A stretch of 61,905 nucleotides of DNA from Nitrospira sp. (GCA_019636835.1 JAHBWU010000011.1:1-61905), one strand, 5' to 3'. Counted from the stretch's first letter, positions 44,824 through 54,098 are shown. Made by a program: numbers and translations. Notes: generated from the letters alone by a model not told the origin.

Positions 44824-46050
44824 ATGTCCCGTCTCCAAGCCGTTCACTCGGAATTTCCTGACTCCATCCCGTTTTCTCTCTTCGAAGATGATTTCGTATC
44901 TAGAACGTTTGCCGCGCTTGGCATGGGTAGTTATCGTGGCTGGGATCTGGTGAAACGAAGCATCTTATTGATTTCCGTCACGTGGATTCCGCTCGCGCTG
45001 CTGGCCATCGTCTCGGAGGTGCATTGGATTCAGCCGCCTGGCCAAAACTTCTTTCTGGACTTTGCCGCCTATGGCCAATTGCTCCTCGGCCTACCGATGT
45101 TTCTTATTGCCGAGCGAGTCATCGACAGACAAACACGGGACGCGGCGCGCTGTTTCTTGACTACCGGTGTCGTCGAAGTCGGAGACGCCGTTCGGCTTTT
45201 TCATCTGAACGGCCGGGTCGAGCAGCTTCGCAAACGGCTGGGGCCGGAATTGGTGTGCGTCGCTCTCGCCTATGGTGTGACCGCCGCTTGGATGATTCCG
45301 GAAATGCAGAATGATCGCAATACCTGGCATGCGATGGATCCGATCAATCAGTGGCAATCGCTCACCTGGCCAGGCTTGTACCTCTTCGCGGTTGTAGGGC
45401 CTCTGACCACCTATTGGTGGATGCGTTGGTCGTGGAAAATCTGGATATGGAGCTGGTACCTCTATCGACTATCGAGGCTCCGCTTGAACCTCGTCGCTTC
45501 GCATCCGGATAAAACCGGCGGCATCGGATTTCTCAGCGATGCGCAAACCAAATTCGGCCTGGTCATTCTGGCCTACGGCATCAGCTATGTCGCACCGACC
45601 ATTCTCTACAAACTGAAATTCGAAGGCGCTACGTTTTTCGTGCTCTCGGTCTGGGGATACGCAGCGAGCTTCGTGATCGGCGCGCCGTTGCTGTTCACGC
45701 TGCCGCTGTTCATGTTCACGAAGCAGCTCTATCAGGCGAAGTCGCGCGCATTGGAAATGTTCCAAGAACGTTCGATGGAACGGGCTAAAGCATTCGAAGA
45801 AAAATGGCTCAAGGCTTGTTCAAGTGGAAACTACGAGCTCATGAGCGGCAGTGATCTCGCCGGATTGAACGCCCTCAATCACGTATACGATCACATTCAC
45901 AAGATGCGCGTCGTACCGTTTGATCTGCGGTCGTTCTCGGAGCTGGTCGGTTCCGCGCTGGGGCCGATGGTGCCGCTCCTCCCGTACCTTGTGGATCTTC
46001 CAGCGCCATGGCTGAAAGCCATTGAAGAGGGAAGAAAGCTCCTACGTTAG
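44824..46050 (+). CDS. Multi-spanning membrane protein of unknown function
   Basis: A 408-residue protein with six or so hydrophobic segments (near residues 43-62, 78-95, 140-158, 178-198, 245-262 and 272-295) and charged regions between them. A pair of tryptophan-rich segments (WWMRWSWKIWIWSWYLYR) marks its centre. The C-terminal ~110 residues are soluble and helical. I do not recognise the family. It begins 55 bases after the Sel1 gene on the same strand. Confidence 0.78.
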   Translation: MSRLQAVHSEFPDSIPFSLFEDDFVSRTFAALGMGSYRGWDLVKRSILLISVTWIPLALLAIVSEVHWIQPPGQNFFLDFAAYGQLLLGLPMFLIAERVIDRQTRDAARCFLTTGVVEVGDAVRLFHLNGRVEQLRKRLGPELVCVALAYGVTAAWMIPEMQNDRNTWHAMDPINQWQSLTWPGLYLFAVVGPLTTYWWMRWSWKIWIWSWYLYRLSRLRLNLVASHPDKTGGIGFLSDAQTKFGLVILAYGISYVAPTILYKLKFEGATFFVLSVWGYAASFVIGAPLLFTLPLFMFTKQLYQAKSRALEMFQERSMERAKAFEEKWLKACSSGNYELMSGSDLAGLNALNHVYDHIHKMRVVPFDLRSFSELVGSALGPMVPLLPYLVDLPAPWLKAIEEGRKLLR

Positions 46051-46096
46051 GTCGGTGTAGAGCAGGAGGTACGTAGCCCGAACACAGCGGCGCTGT

Positions 46097-46693
46097 TTAG
46101 CGCCCGGTAGAAGATTTCATCAAGCTGTCGGCTTGAGGCGGAAGGAATCCCTGGTAACCTCTGTGACGTTCGGCCAACTCTAAGACGGAAAATGGCTGTC
46201 CATCTATGGTTTCCGGCGCGGAAAAAATTTGCCTGAGCGGCCCACCTGCCGCTCCGACGATCTTGCCGGCGAACACCACGCCTTTTTGCTGCAGCCGAGC
46301 GACGGCCTGCTCGATATCCTCCACCCGAACTGCCACATGGTGAAAGACTTTGTCTCCAAATTTATTGACCCAGCCGGGAATGATACTGGTGTTACCTCGT
46401 GCATCCGAATAGGCTTGGTCTACAAATAGGGCAGGGTAACCGACCTTGCGGTAGACCTTCGCGTACCAATCGTCGTACTGCAGGGTTTCATCATAGGCAT
46501 AGCCCAGCTTGACGAATGGTTCAGCTCCACGATCGATATCAAGCGTCCGGATGGTGACATGATCAATGACCGGTAAAAAGCCTACGCCGGTCTCGTCAAG
46601 CATCGCCTTCAATACCCCTGCCGCCCGGTTACGCGCGACATAGGTCGCAACCATCTTTTCCATGAGATCATCGAGTTCATGAGCCCGATCCAT
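46097..46693 (-). CDS. VOC (glyoxalase-fold) family protein
   Basis: A 198-residue protein. It has a helical N-terminus, then VIDHVTIRTLDIDRG with a probable metal-binding histidine, then VFHHVAVRVEDIEQAVARL with another, and FSVLELAERH near the end with a glutamate. These are typical positions for the metal ligands of a VOC dioxygenase or glyoxalase. The ATG complementary to 46691-46693 has GAGGGAC upstream, and the gene starts 13 bases after the aldehyde dehydrogenase. Co-transcription with lysine-catabolic genes suggests a step in that pathway, for example on a 2-oxoacid. Confidence 0.78.
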   Translation of the reverse strand: MDRAHELDDLMEKMVATYVARNRAAGVLKAMLDETGVGFLPVIDHVTIRTLDIDRGAEPFVKLGYAYDETLQYDDWYAKVYRKVGYPALFVDQAYSDARGNTSIIPGWVNKFGDKVFHHVAVRVEDIEQAVARLQQKGVVFAGKIVGAAGGPLRQIFSAPETIDGQPFSVLELAERHRGYQGFLPPQADSLMKSSTGR

Positions 46694-46706
46694 CGTCGTC
46701 CCTCGT

Positions 46707-48236
46707 TCAAGATCCAAACTTAATGCCTTGAGCCAGAGGTAATTCCGTGCCCCAGTTGACCGTGTTGGTCTGACGGCGCATATAGGCTTTCCAAGAGTCC
46801 GACCCTGCTTCGCGCCCTCCTCCCGTGTCCTTCTCCCCACCGAACGCTCCGCCGATCTCGGCTCCAGAAGTTCCAATGTTAATGTTGGCGATCCCACAAT
46901 CGCTTCCGGCCGCCGACAGAAACCGCTCGCTGTGGCGTACATCGTTTGAAAACATCGCAGACGAGAGACCTTGCGGGACGTCGTTTTGTATCTGAATGGC
47001 CTCGTCGATTGTCTTGAAGGTCATGACATACAGAATAGGCGCGAAGGTCTCACGTTGCACGATGGGCCATTGGTTTTGTGCTCGGACGATCGTCGGTTCG
47101 ACGAAATACCCGGGCCGACTCAACACATGTCCGCCGCAGAGAACCTCGCCACCCTCTTTCTTGATTTCGTCGAGCGCGGCACGATAGCCCTCCACCGCCA
47201 CATGGTCGATGAGCGGCCCCATGAGCACGTCTTTTTCCAGCGGATTGCCGATCTGCACTTGGGCATAGGCCTTCACGAGCCTGCCGACCAATTCCTCGTA
47301 GCGTGATTCATGAACGATCAGACGTCTCGTCGTCGTGCACCGCTGCCCGGCGGTTCCGACGGCTCCGAATAAAATGGCGCGCACCGCCATGTTGATATCC
47401 GCGGTCTCATCGACGATCACGGCATTGTTGCCGCTGAGTTCGAGGAGGGTCCGGCCCAATCGCTGTCCGACTAAAGAGGCGACCCTTCGACCGACCGGCA
47501 CCGATCCCGTAAACGAGATGAGCGGCAAGCGCTCATCCTGCACCATCTGCTCCGCAAGAGCCGGCTGATCGGCGATGAACAGTGAGAAAATACCGGAATA
47601 ACCCTGTTGCTGCATGACGCGATTACAAATCTGTTGCACTGCGACGGCGCAGAGCGGCGCCTTCGGTGACGGTTTCCAGATGACCGTATCGCCGGCGATG
47701 GCGGCCACAAACGCGTTCCAGGCCCACACGGCCACGGGAAAATTGAATGCAGTGATGACGCCGACCGAACCTAACGGATGCCATTGTTCGCTCATTCGGT
47801 GGGCCGGTCGCTCGGACTGCATCGTGACACCATAGAGCATCCGGGATTGACCGACGGCAAAATCCGCCATGTCGATCATCTCCTGCACTTCACCATCACC
47901 CTCTGCCTTGATCTTGCCGACTTCCAGCGAGACGAGTGTGCCCAATTGGTCTTTCTTTTCACGGAGGGCCTGGCCGATAAGCCGAACGATCTCGCCACGT
48001 TTCGGTGCCGGGACCATCCGCCAGGTGCGAAACGCCTCACCTGAGTCTTTCACGATCCGCCGGTAATCCTCGGCTGAACAGGGATAGACGCCGGCGATTT
48101 GCTCCCCGGTTGAAGGATTGATCGAGGGGAGGAGGGATCCGTCATTACGACCGGACCACCAGCCATTGCCGGTACTCCCACCGGAATTCACCGCTTGGAT
48201 ACCCAGGTCTCTCAGCACAGTATGCATCGTGCTCAT
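46707..48236 (-). CDS. Aldehyde dehydrogenase, ALDH7/aminoadipate-semialdehyde type
   Basis: A 509-residue NAD(P)-dependent aldehyde dehydrogenase. Cofactor and active-site motifs: AFNFPVAVWAWN, WKPSPKAPL, the glutamate motif LLELSGNNA, and the catalytic cysteine in GTAGQRCTTTRRL. The C-terminus GGREAGSDSWKAYMRR is diagnostic of the antiquitin/ALDH7 branch, which oxidises aminoadipate semialdehyde (and its cyclic form, piperideine-6-carboxylate) to aminoadipate in lysine breakdown. It overlaps the saccharopine dehydrogenase-like gene by 4 bases, a classic translational coupling. Confidence 0.93.
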   Translation of the reverse strand: MSTMHTVLRDLGIQAVNSGGSTGNGWWSGRNDGSLLPSINPSTGEQIAGVYPCSAEDYRRIVKDSGEAFRTWRMVPAPKRGEIVRLIGQALREKKDQLGTLVSLEVGKIKAEGDGEVQEMIDMADFAVGQSRMLYGVTMQSERPAHRMSEQWHPLGSVGVITAFNFPVAVWAWNAFVAAIAGDTVIWKPSPKAPLCAVAVQQICNRVMQQQGYSGIFSLFIADQPALAEQMVQDERLPLISFTGSVPVGRRVASLVGQRLGRTLLELSGNNAVIVDETADINMAVRAILFGAVGTAGQRCTTTRRLIVHESRYEELVGRLVKAYAQVQIGNPLEKDVLMGPLIDHVAVEGYRAALDEIKKEGGEVLCGGHVLSRPGYFVEPTIVRAQNQWPIVQRETFAPILYVMTFKTIDEAIQIQNDVPQGLSSAMFSNDVRHSERFLSAAGSDCGIANINIGTSGAEIGGAFGGEKDTGGGREAGSDSWKAYMRRQTNTVNWGTELPLAQGIKFGS

Positions 48237-49324
48237 CGGAAGCAGGCTCCAAAATCATTGTCCAAGAAATCTTTCAACAATACGGATTCCTGAGTGACGA
48301 ATCCATGGTACGCCGATGGATGGGTCAACACAAGGTCCATGACACAGCAGGCGCTGGAAGCAGTCGTCACTTGGATCGCCGACCAGAGTTTTCCCTTGAT
48401 ACATTGCGGATAAATCTTCTTCACGTAGTTTTCCTCGAAGAATCCGTCTTCGTTTCGTCCGGTGACCGAGGCATAGACCAAGACGACGTCCTGGAGGGTC
48501 TGGGGAACGGCATGTTCGAGTATACGTTTCAGGGTCTCTCGGTCTTCGTTCAGTTTGAGGTCTTTCATCAACAGGTGGATCTTTTCGCAATGGCCTGGAT
48601 AACGAAGCGTCTTATAGTTCATGGTTCGAACTTTTCCTGCATAACTGTCGGCCAAGGTACCCAACCCTCCAGACGTATTGAAGGCCTCATACAGCAGCCC
48701 GTCCAGCTCGATCGTTTCGTACCCTTCGAGCGGTTGCAGGGGGACTTTCTCACCTGCTTCAATCCCGTAACACACATTGCCGTACTCATTAATCAATCCA
48801 TCGGTGGACCAGGTGAGCGAATATTTAAGGGCATTACTGGGATGCACGGGCAATGCGCCCACCCGCATCTTGACCGTATCCAGCGTTTCAAAGTGGGTCA
48901 TCAGTTCGTGTGCCACGATACTGATGAAGCCGGGCGCGAGCCCACATTGCGGCATAAAGGCACGCGTAGCGCCCGCGCTCAGGACCTTGATCTGGTTCGT
49001 CACTTCGACATCTTCCGTCAGGTCGAAGTAGTGCAGATTATGGGTCAGGGCCAGTCCGGCAACGGTCGGATTACAGAAATAGGGCAGGCTTGAAAGAACG
49101 GCATCGAATCGATGCGCTGAAAGGTAGGTGCCGACGGCATCCGGATGCCGTACATCCAGCAGACATGGCGTGACCCGTTCCAAACTGAGATCTTCGACCA
49201 GATGCTTCGGCGCATCTAAGGTCATGTCGCCCAGATGGACCTCATATCGGCCGCGTTGATTGAGCAGGCAGGCAATCAGAGATCCGATCTTGCCGGCACC
49301 AAGGACGAGCACACGATTCATCAT
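48233..49324 (-). CDS. Saccharopine dehydrogenase-family protein
   Basis: A 363-residue NAD(P)-binding protein. It begins NRVLVLGAGKIGSLIACLLN, a Rossmann dinucleotide motif, and contains the FMPQCGLAPGFIS segment typical of saccharopine dehydrogenases and related lysine 6-dehydrogenases. With the downstream ALDH7 enzyme it would convert a lysine derivative to aminoadipate semialdehyde and then to aminoadipate. The start ATG complements 49322-49324 (or 49319-49321). Confidence 0.92.
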   Translation of the reverse strand: MMNRVLVLGAGKIGSLIACLLNQRGRYEVHLGDMTLDAPKHLVEDLSLERVTPCLLDVRHPDAVGTYLSAHRFDAVLSSLPYFCNPTVAGLALTHNLHYFDLTEDVEVTNQIKVLSAGATRAFMPQCGLAPGFISIVAHELMTHFETLDTVKMRVGALPVHPSNALKYSLTWSTDGLINEYGNVCYGIEAGEKVPLQPLEGYETIELDGLLYEAFNTSGGLGTLADSYAGKVRTMNYKTLRYPGHCEKIHLLMKDLKLNEDRETLKRILEHAVPQTLQDVVLVYASVTGRNEDGFFEENYVKKIYPQCIKGKLWSAIQVTTASSACCVMDLVLTHPSAYHGFVTQESVLLKDFLDNDFGACFR

Positions 49325-49395
49325 GACGCATTATACTCTACCCTGGAATTCTGACCACTCGCTTTGAGAAACGGTGCACCTAATCTACCGAGTCG

Positions 49396-49713
49396 TCAGT
49401 TTTGATCCAGAGCATCAACGACATACTGCAGACGGTTGGTCGGCGCTACCGAGGTCCGGCTGTACCGGCAGGGAGGAATATCGGCTTGCAGTCTTCGTAA
49501 GAGGGTCGTCATCTTCATCGTGCTGGGCACTTCGCAGATCCAGACATGCATGCCGGATTCCAACTCATCAAAATGACGCAGGACACGAAACCCTGGCTGC
49601 TCCATGAAGTAGGCTGAAAGAAAGCCGTTCACGGCCGTCACGACCCAGGGATGTTCCTTGATGTAGCGATAACTCAATCGCAGTTCCGTCGCAGCCTGTT
49701 CTTCGGATTCCAT
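49396..49713 (-). CDS. Hypothetical protein
   Basis: A 105-residue protein with a mixed alpha/beta pattern (EQPGFRVLRHFDELESGMHVWICEVPS in key part: RHFDELESGMHVWIC). No signal peptide or membrane segment, no family recognised. It lies upstream of the lysine operon on the same strand, 71 bases from its first gene. Confidence 0.6.
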   Translation of the reverse strand: MESEEQAATELRLSYRYIKEHPWVVTAVNGFLSAYFMEQPGFRVLRHFDELESGMHVWICEVPSTMKMTTLLRRLQADIPPCRYSRTSVAPTNRLQYVVDALDQN

Positions 49714-49772
49714 CGCCGCAATCTATCAATTCCACGATGAGACTGCCACTGCCTAAATGGAACGTCTTTGTA

Positions 49773-50330
49773 TTATCGAGTTGGACCGATAGAGTTAGCG
49801 GGTGATGTTTTGACTGGACTGCGGGTAACCGCTGCGGACGGCGACGTGAGAGACTCGCCGAGTTGTGAGGATCGAAAGGATTCGTGCCACGACAACAATT
49901 GCCAGCTGCCGTTGCGACGTTCGAGCACTCCGGTTTCCCGCATCGGAAGCACGGTCCGTTTCAATTCAGATTCCTCGGCAACATAGCGGATATAGTCAAG
50001 TTCCATCACATACCAAGCCATGTCGCCCTTCGTCCACACCTTGAGCTCATGAATCGGAATCTCGAGCTTCTGGGAATTGATGAATTCCTCGCGCATTCCC
50101 TTCTCAAGCTCGGTCCAGCCGATGTACTTACGACCGGCGACCGCGTAACTGATGATATCGGCATCGTGTGCCATCAGTCGTGAAAGCGTCGGCAAGTCTT
50201 TTTCGGCGTTGGCGCGCACCATCCGGCGGATGGCCGACTCCGGATCGGAAGGTTCCGATGCGATGGCGACGATCGGGACACCGATGAAGAATGTTAAGAC
50301 ACAGCACACAAACCGCCTACGGCAGATCAT
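49773..50330 (-). CDS. Exported SnoaL/NTF2-like domain protein
   Basis: A 185-residue protein with a signal peptide (VCCVLTFFIGVPIVAIA) followed by an NTF2-like cone fold: AIRRMVRANAEKDLPTLSRL, HDADIISYAVAG, AWYVMELDYIRY, and RNGSWQLLSWHESFR at the end. That last motif is typical of SnoaL-like ketosteroid-isomerase-related domains. Periplasmic. The ligand is unknown. The last ~25 residues are a Ser/Thr/Pro-rich tail. Confidence 0.82.
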   Translation of the reverse strand: MICRRRFVCCVLTFFIGVPIVAIASEPSDPESAIRRMVRANAEKDLPTLSRLMAHDADIISYAVAGRKYIGWTELEKGMREEFINSQKLEIPIHELKVWTKGDMAWYVMELDYIRYVAEESELKRTVLPMRETGVLERRNGSWQLLSWHESFRSSQLGESLTSPSAAVTRSPVKTSPANSIGPTR

Positions 50331-50407
50331 AGACGCCTCTTCATCAACAAACTCAATCGTTGTGTCCAGCTAGATCCTCCCTCCCTTGGGCTGAACGAAG
50401 GATCAAA

Positions 50408-50857
50408 TCAGTGTTCCCATCGATACCCGACGAGAAAGGGCATGACCGTGAACACACCGAGCGCCCCGAGAGGGGCTATACCCACAACAGAATCTTGGCC
50501 GGCGAGATACTCGGTGACCGAGAGACCGTGCAGAGGAAGTATGACCGTTCCTTCCGCGATGAGCAAGAGCACGAGGGCCACGAGACCGACGCTGAGTCGG
50601 ATGCCGGGTAGGGGAGGCAAGGTGAATCGGTCCACTACCCACCGCGCCCCGATGATGGTGGCGAGAAGCACGTTCGGAATCTCCAGCATCTCGGCAAGCC
50701 TCTCGCCGACATGCAGGGCCACCACTTGCAAGCGAATGATCTCCAGAACAAACTCCGCTCCGACCGCGACAAGGAAATAGATGGTGCCGGCTTTCAACAC
50801 CTGCACCAGACCATGCGGTCTCTCACTACCGGGCGTCTTATCCGATACGGAAGTCAC
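50408..50857 (-). CDS. Small multi-helix membrane protein (PsiE-like appearance)
   Basis: A 149-residue protein with three or four membrane helices (GTIYFLVAVGAEFVLEIIRL, NVLLATIIGARWVV, LVALVLLLIAEGTVILPL, and one near the end). Size and layout resemble PsiE-type phosphate-starvation membrane proteins, but the match is loose. The only in-frame start is GTG (complement of 50855-50857) without a good ribosome-binding site. A 17-codon frame with a perfect site overlaps this start. Confidence 0.7.
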   Translation of the reverse strand: MTSVSDKTPGSERPHGLVQVLKAGTIYFLVAVGAEFVLEIIRLQVVALHVGERLAEMLEIPNVLLATIIGARWVVDRFTLPPLPGIRLSVGLVALVLLLIAEGTVILPLHGLSVTEYLAGQDSVVGIAPLGALGVFTVMPFLVGYRWEH

Positions 50858-50891
50858 GGGATATGCGTCGCCAATTGGGGCAGTCGATCAC
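50838..50891 (-). CDS. 17-codon leader ORF overlapping the membrane-protein start
   Basis: On the minus strand AAGGAGGAGCC is followed at once by GTG (50889-50891) opening a frame of 17 codons that ends in TAA at 50838-50840, inside the downstream gene in a different frame. The downstream gene's own GTG at 50857 lacks such a site, so its translation may depend on ribosomes that finish this leader. Confidence 0.4.
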   Translation of the reverse strand: MIDCPNWRRISRDFRIG

Positions 50892-51292
50892 GGCTCCTCC
50901 TTATGCAATCCCTGAGACAGCCATGGTCATTTCTGACGGGTCAGTCTAGCGGAAAATCACGGACACATCCAAGGCCCCGCCACTCCCCCTTGACCTGTTA
51001 TTGTCCGAGGCGTAGGCTGATAATAACTTTTCACTGCCGCCTCATTCTGTAGGTGGTGATCATGGTCCTCCGTGGAGCACAGTTCCAACGGTCCGGACCT
51101 GCCGGGTGTACGTTCCTCACCAGACGGGCCCTCTCCTCGTATGCCGCCACGTTCCTGCAAGGACGGCCGGATGCCATCTGTCTACAGCCCGGAAGCCGGA
51201 TGACAGAGAGACGACTGATGCGATTCCACGGTGGAGATCCGTGTCGGCAACCTCACGAAGGACTCGTGTCGCATGGCACGAGAGTGTGACTT
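50892..51292. other. Intergenic region with possible rightward promoter
   Basis: 401 bases. A TTGACC box near 50993 is followed 17 bases later by TAGGCT, a weak sigma-70-like pair. A 78-codon rightward frame (51053-51289) is arginine-rich and without a clear ribosome-binding site; I do not count it as a gene. Confidence 0.4.
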
Positions 51293-51472
51293 ATGTCATG
51301 GGGATATTGGGGGATTGTGATAAGCATCGGAGCATTAATTGTGATGCTGATTGCTTGCATGCGCCTGCTCGCTTCGAATGGCAAGAAGGACCGGCAGGAA
51401 TCGAGGCACGGTGCCGGCGGATCGGTTGACATAGTTCCAGAACAGCCAACCATCCACAGACGAGCCGCCTAA
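51293..51472 (+). CDS. Tiny membrane protein, 59 residues
   Basis: A short frame from ATG 51293 encoding one strong membrane helix (WGIVISIGALIVMLIACM) followed by a basic, then neutral tail ending IHRRAA. The pattern is typical of small membrane proteins. The ribosome-binding site is weak. Function unknown. Confidence 0.5.
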   Translation: MSWGYWGIVISIGALIVMLIACMRLLASNGKKDRQESRHGAGGSVDIVPEQPTIHRRAA

Positions 51473-51609
51473 GGGTTTGGCGTTGGCTCGATCCTTGTGG
51501 GCACAAGCGTGTGGGTGGGTTCCTGGTGAGAGATTGTGGAATTCGGAAGATGGGTGTGCGTATGACCAATCGCTGGGTTGCTCTGAAACCTTAACGAGGG
51601 GAGGGAGAT

Positions 51610-51969
51610 ATGGGGCCGACGAAGGCAATCGTGAAAGACCATGCTCTCTACGAGGCATTGGGGGGCAAGTTGATTAAAGACGGCTTCACGAACCGGCAGG
51701 ACCTTGAAGCATACGTAAACCATCATTATATAGTTCTGCCTGTCGTCGATAAAGCAGGGAAGCCATGGCTACTTGATGGAAAGCCGGTCTATTGTCTTCG
51801 TGGAACTCAATACGAAACGGTGAACGATGAGAGGGCCCATCTTTCACGCTGTCCGGACTGCGGAGGCATGGGGATTCGAGCCGACGAATTCGTCGTCGAA
51901 TCGGACTGCATCCACTGCACGGCCTGCGGTCATGAATTCGATGCCAGGCTGGAAATGATGGAGACGTAG
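51610..51969 (+). CDS. Zinc-ribbon hypothetical protein
   Basis: A 119-residue protein. The N-terminal ~75 residues are alpha/beta without a recognised fold. The C-terminus carries paired cysteines CPDCGG and CIHCTACGHEF that should bind zinc like a rubredoxin knuckle pair. A G-rich ribosome-binding site (GGGAGGGAG) precedes ATG 51610. Family not recognised. Confidence 0.72.
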   Translation: MGPTKAIVKDHALYEALGGKLIKDGFTNRQDLEAYVNHHYIVLPVVDKAGKPWLLDGKPVYCLRGTQYETVNDERAHLSRCPDCGGMGIRADEFVVESDCIHCTACGHEFDARLEMMET

Positions 51970-52036
51970 AACCGGGCACTGTGAGACAGTCTGTTTGTGA
52001 AGTCATACGTAACCGTTTCTTCTATGCTTTTGGCGG

Positions 52037-52894
52037 TCAGTACAAGATGGAAGGGAGGAAGGAACCAGCAGGTTTCTGATACAGCCCGAGGCTCATGAGC
52101 GTCATAGGTTGGACTATCCGTAGACCGTGATGTAAGCACCACTGCAACAATTCCGTGTTCCGGGTCGGTAAGAGGAAACCTGGGCCTGGAAAGGCCGGCG
52201 CGGCTCCGATCAGAGCTTTGAGTTCCTCATTTGTCCGACCGACCGCATGTCCGAAGAAACCAAGACCTGTGGCGTAGCCGGTAATCCGACCACCGTGCTC
52301 CACAACCGTGGCGCTCCCATCGACAAGAGCCTGGGTGATCTCACCGCGCCGATCGTGACCATGCACCGTGCGACAGACGACATTGCACGCCTCCAGGTCG
52401 TTAACGCTCGCTTGGCGCACTCGATAGCCGGACAGTTCCGTGTTGAGCGGACGTCCCTGCAGCGTGGCAAGCGGCTCGCGCGCTTGAAAGCCGAGCTTGG
52501 TGTACAGGGACAGAGAACGGTTATGATAAGCGGCCTGAACAAGCCGAACACCGGCTTGATGCCGACTCTCAGCGCGGTCCAAGACCGACTGCATCAGCCG
52601 GTTCCCAAGTGAGGCATTCTGTGCAGATGGAAGGACCGTGATCGGACCGACTCCCGCTATCGCATCACCTTCCCACAGAAAATTGCTGCACACGATTTGA
52701 CCATCGTGCTCTCCCACGATCGAGAAGATGTCGGACCGTCCCAGGATCATCGCGTACAGTCCGATCGCGACCTCAGTGGTGGGGAAGTCCGGTGGAAAGT
52801 TATGTTGCTCGGCAATCGCCTTGAACGCCTCGTACCCGATCCTTCCACAAGCCTGAGCGTCAGCAGCAGTGCCGGATCTGAATGTCACATGCAT
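52037..52894 (-). CDS. GNAT-family N-acetyltransferase, two-domain
   Basis: A 285-residue protein with an N-terminal GNAT domain: VTFRSGTAADAQACGRIGYEAF at the start and the acetyl-CoA-binding motif ASLGNRLMQSVLDRAE, with YTKLGFQ after it. A second, degenerate GNAT-like part follows from about residue 155 (YRVRQASVNDLEACNVVCRTVHGHDRRGEI). The ATG complementary to 52892-52894 was chosen because the longer frame adds a non-homologous leader. Substrate unknown. Confidence 0.86.
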   Translation of the reverse strand: MHVTFRSGTAADAQACGRIGYEAFKAIAEQHNFPPDFPTTEVAIGLYAMILGRSDIFSIVGEHDGQIVCSNFLWEGDAIAGVGPITVLPSAQNASLGNRLMQSVLDRAESRHQAGVRLVQAAYHNRSLSLYTKLGFQAREPLATLQGRPLNTELSGYRVRQASVNDLEACNVVCRTVHGHDRRGEITQALVDGSATVVEHGGRITGYATGLGFFGHAVGRTNEELKALIGAAPAFPGPGFLLPTRNTELLQWCLHHGLRIVQPMTLMSLGLYQKPAGSFLPSILY

Positions 52895-53121
52895 GGGTTG
52901 GACTATGAAGGGGAACAGGGTTGTAGGTCGGTGAGCAGCGACATCACACGAGTTGTACAGCCAACATAGGTTCCTCTGGTACCACAGCAGCAACCGAGGT
53001 TTCAATGGATGCGCAACGACAGTGCTATTGTCTTCCGCTCCCTCGCCGCCTTCTATCAATTCTCACATTGAGACCGCCGGCGTGAACTGTGTATGGTACA
53101 AGGTCTGACAGGAGATCTGCG

Positions 53122-53961
53122 ATGCCATTGACCACCTATAATAACGTCTCAATCCCCCCATTTATGTACGGCACGGCATGGAAGAAAGAGGCCACGACTG
53201 GACTGGTGCTGCAAGCGGTGGAAGCCGGCTTCATAGCGATCGATACGGCGAATCAACTCGTTCACTATGATGAAGCGCGGGTAGGGGAGGCGCTTTTACA
53301 ACTAGCCAAGCAGGGCATCACCCGCGACAAGCTGTTTCTCCAAACGAAGTTCACCCCCATCAATGGCCAAGACCATCGTCTTCCATACGATGCGAGGGCA
53401 AGCATTACGACGCAGGTCCAACAATCCTTCGCCAGTTCCTTAACGCACCTCCATACGGACTATCTCGATTCGTATGTCTTGCATGGGCCCTATTCACGGC
53501 GCGGTTTAGGAGCTGAAGACTGGGAGGTCTGGGCCGCGATCGAATCCCTCTACGAAGCCGGGAAGGCGAAGATGATCGGGGTCAGCAACGTCACGGCCGA
53601 TCAACTGGCGTTGCTCTGCGTGAAGGCGAGACATAAACCGATGGTGGTGCAGAACCGCTGCTATGCGGCCTTTGGGTGGGACAAAGAAGTGCGGGAGATT
53701 TGCCGGACGCAGCACATCATTTATCAAGGCTTCTCGCTCCTGACCGCGAATCGCGACGTGTTCATCGATTCTGAGATCAGAGCCATGGCGGCTCGGTATG
53801 AAGCCACGCTTGCCCAGCTTATTTTCCGGTTTGCGATGCAAGTCGGCATGTTGCCTCTGACCGGCACGACGAATCCTCAGCATATGAAGGAAGACCTGCA
53901 ATCAGATCGATTCACCTTACTCTCGGAGGAGATTCGACAGATCGAAACCATCGGTCTGTAG
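53122..53961 (+). CDS. Aldo/keto reductase
   Basis: A 279-residue NADPH-dependent reductase with an (alpha/beta)8 pattern. Motifs: FIAIDTANQLVHYDEARVGE with the catalytic Asp and Tyr, LFLQTKF with the catalytic Lys, DSYVLHGP with the catalytic His, and KAKMIGVSNVTADQL. The active-site segment is the longer form (DTANQxxHY), a known sub-branch of the superfamily. AGGAG lies upstream of ATG 53122. Physiological substrate unknown. Confidence 0.9.
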   Translation: MPLTTYNNVSIPPFMYGTAWKKEATTGLVLQAVEAGFIAIDTANQLVHYDEARVGEALLQLAKQGITRDKLFLQTKFTPINGQDHRLPYDARASITTQVQQSFASSLTHLHTDYLDSYVLHGPYSRRGLGAEDWEVWAAIESLYEAGKAKMIGVSNVTADQLALLCVKARHKPMVVQNRCYAAFGWDKEVREICRTQHIIYQGFSLLTANRDVFIDSEIRAMAARYEATLAQLIFRFAMQVGMLPLTGTTNPQHMKEDLQSDRFTLLSEEIRQIETIGL

Positions 53962-53992
53962 TGTTGTGTCACGTAAATTCAGGCGATCATCC

Positions 53993-54067
53993 GTTCGCCC
54001 TGAGCCTGTCGAAAGGCTGGTGCTTTCCTCTGGTTCTGTTCACGGGTTCGACAGGCTCACCATGAAC
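53993..54067. repeat. Imperfect palindromic REP-like element
   Basis: GTTCGCCCTGAGCCTGTCGA (from 53993) and the mirror arm at 54047-54067 (starting TTCGACAGGCTCACC) pair over 21 bases with 4 mismatches. The core TTCGACAGGCTCA is a widely distributed bacterial intergenic repeat. It sits between the aldo/keto reductase and the DUF488 gene. Confidence 0.75.
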
Positions 54068-54098
54068 GAATTCCTTGGATAGTGCGTGAGCCGTAGTC

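Noticed and set aside
51053..51289. Rightward 78-codon frame before the tiny membrane protein
   Set aside because: Arginine-rich, low-quality composition and no clear ribosome-binding site; more likely non-coding.
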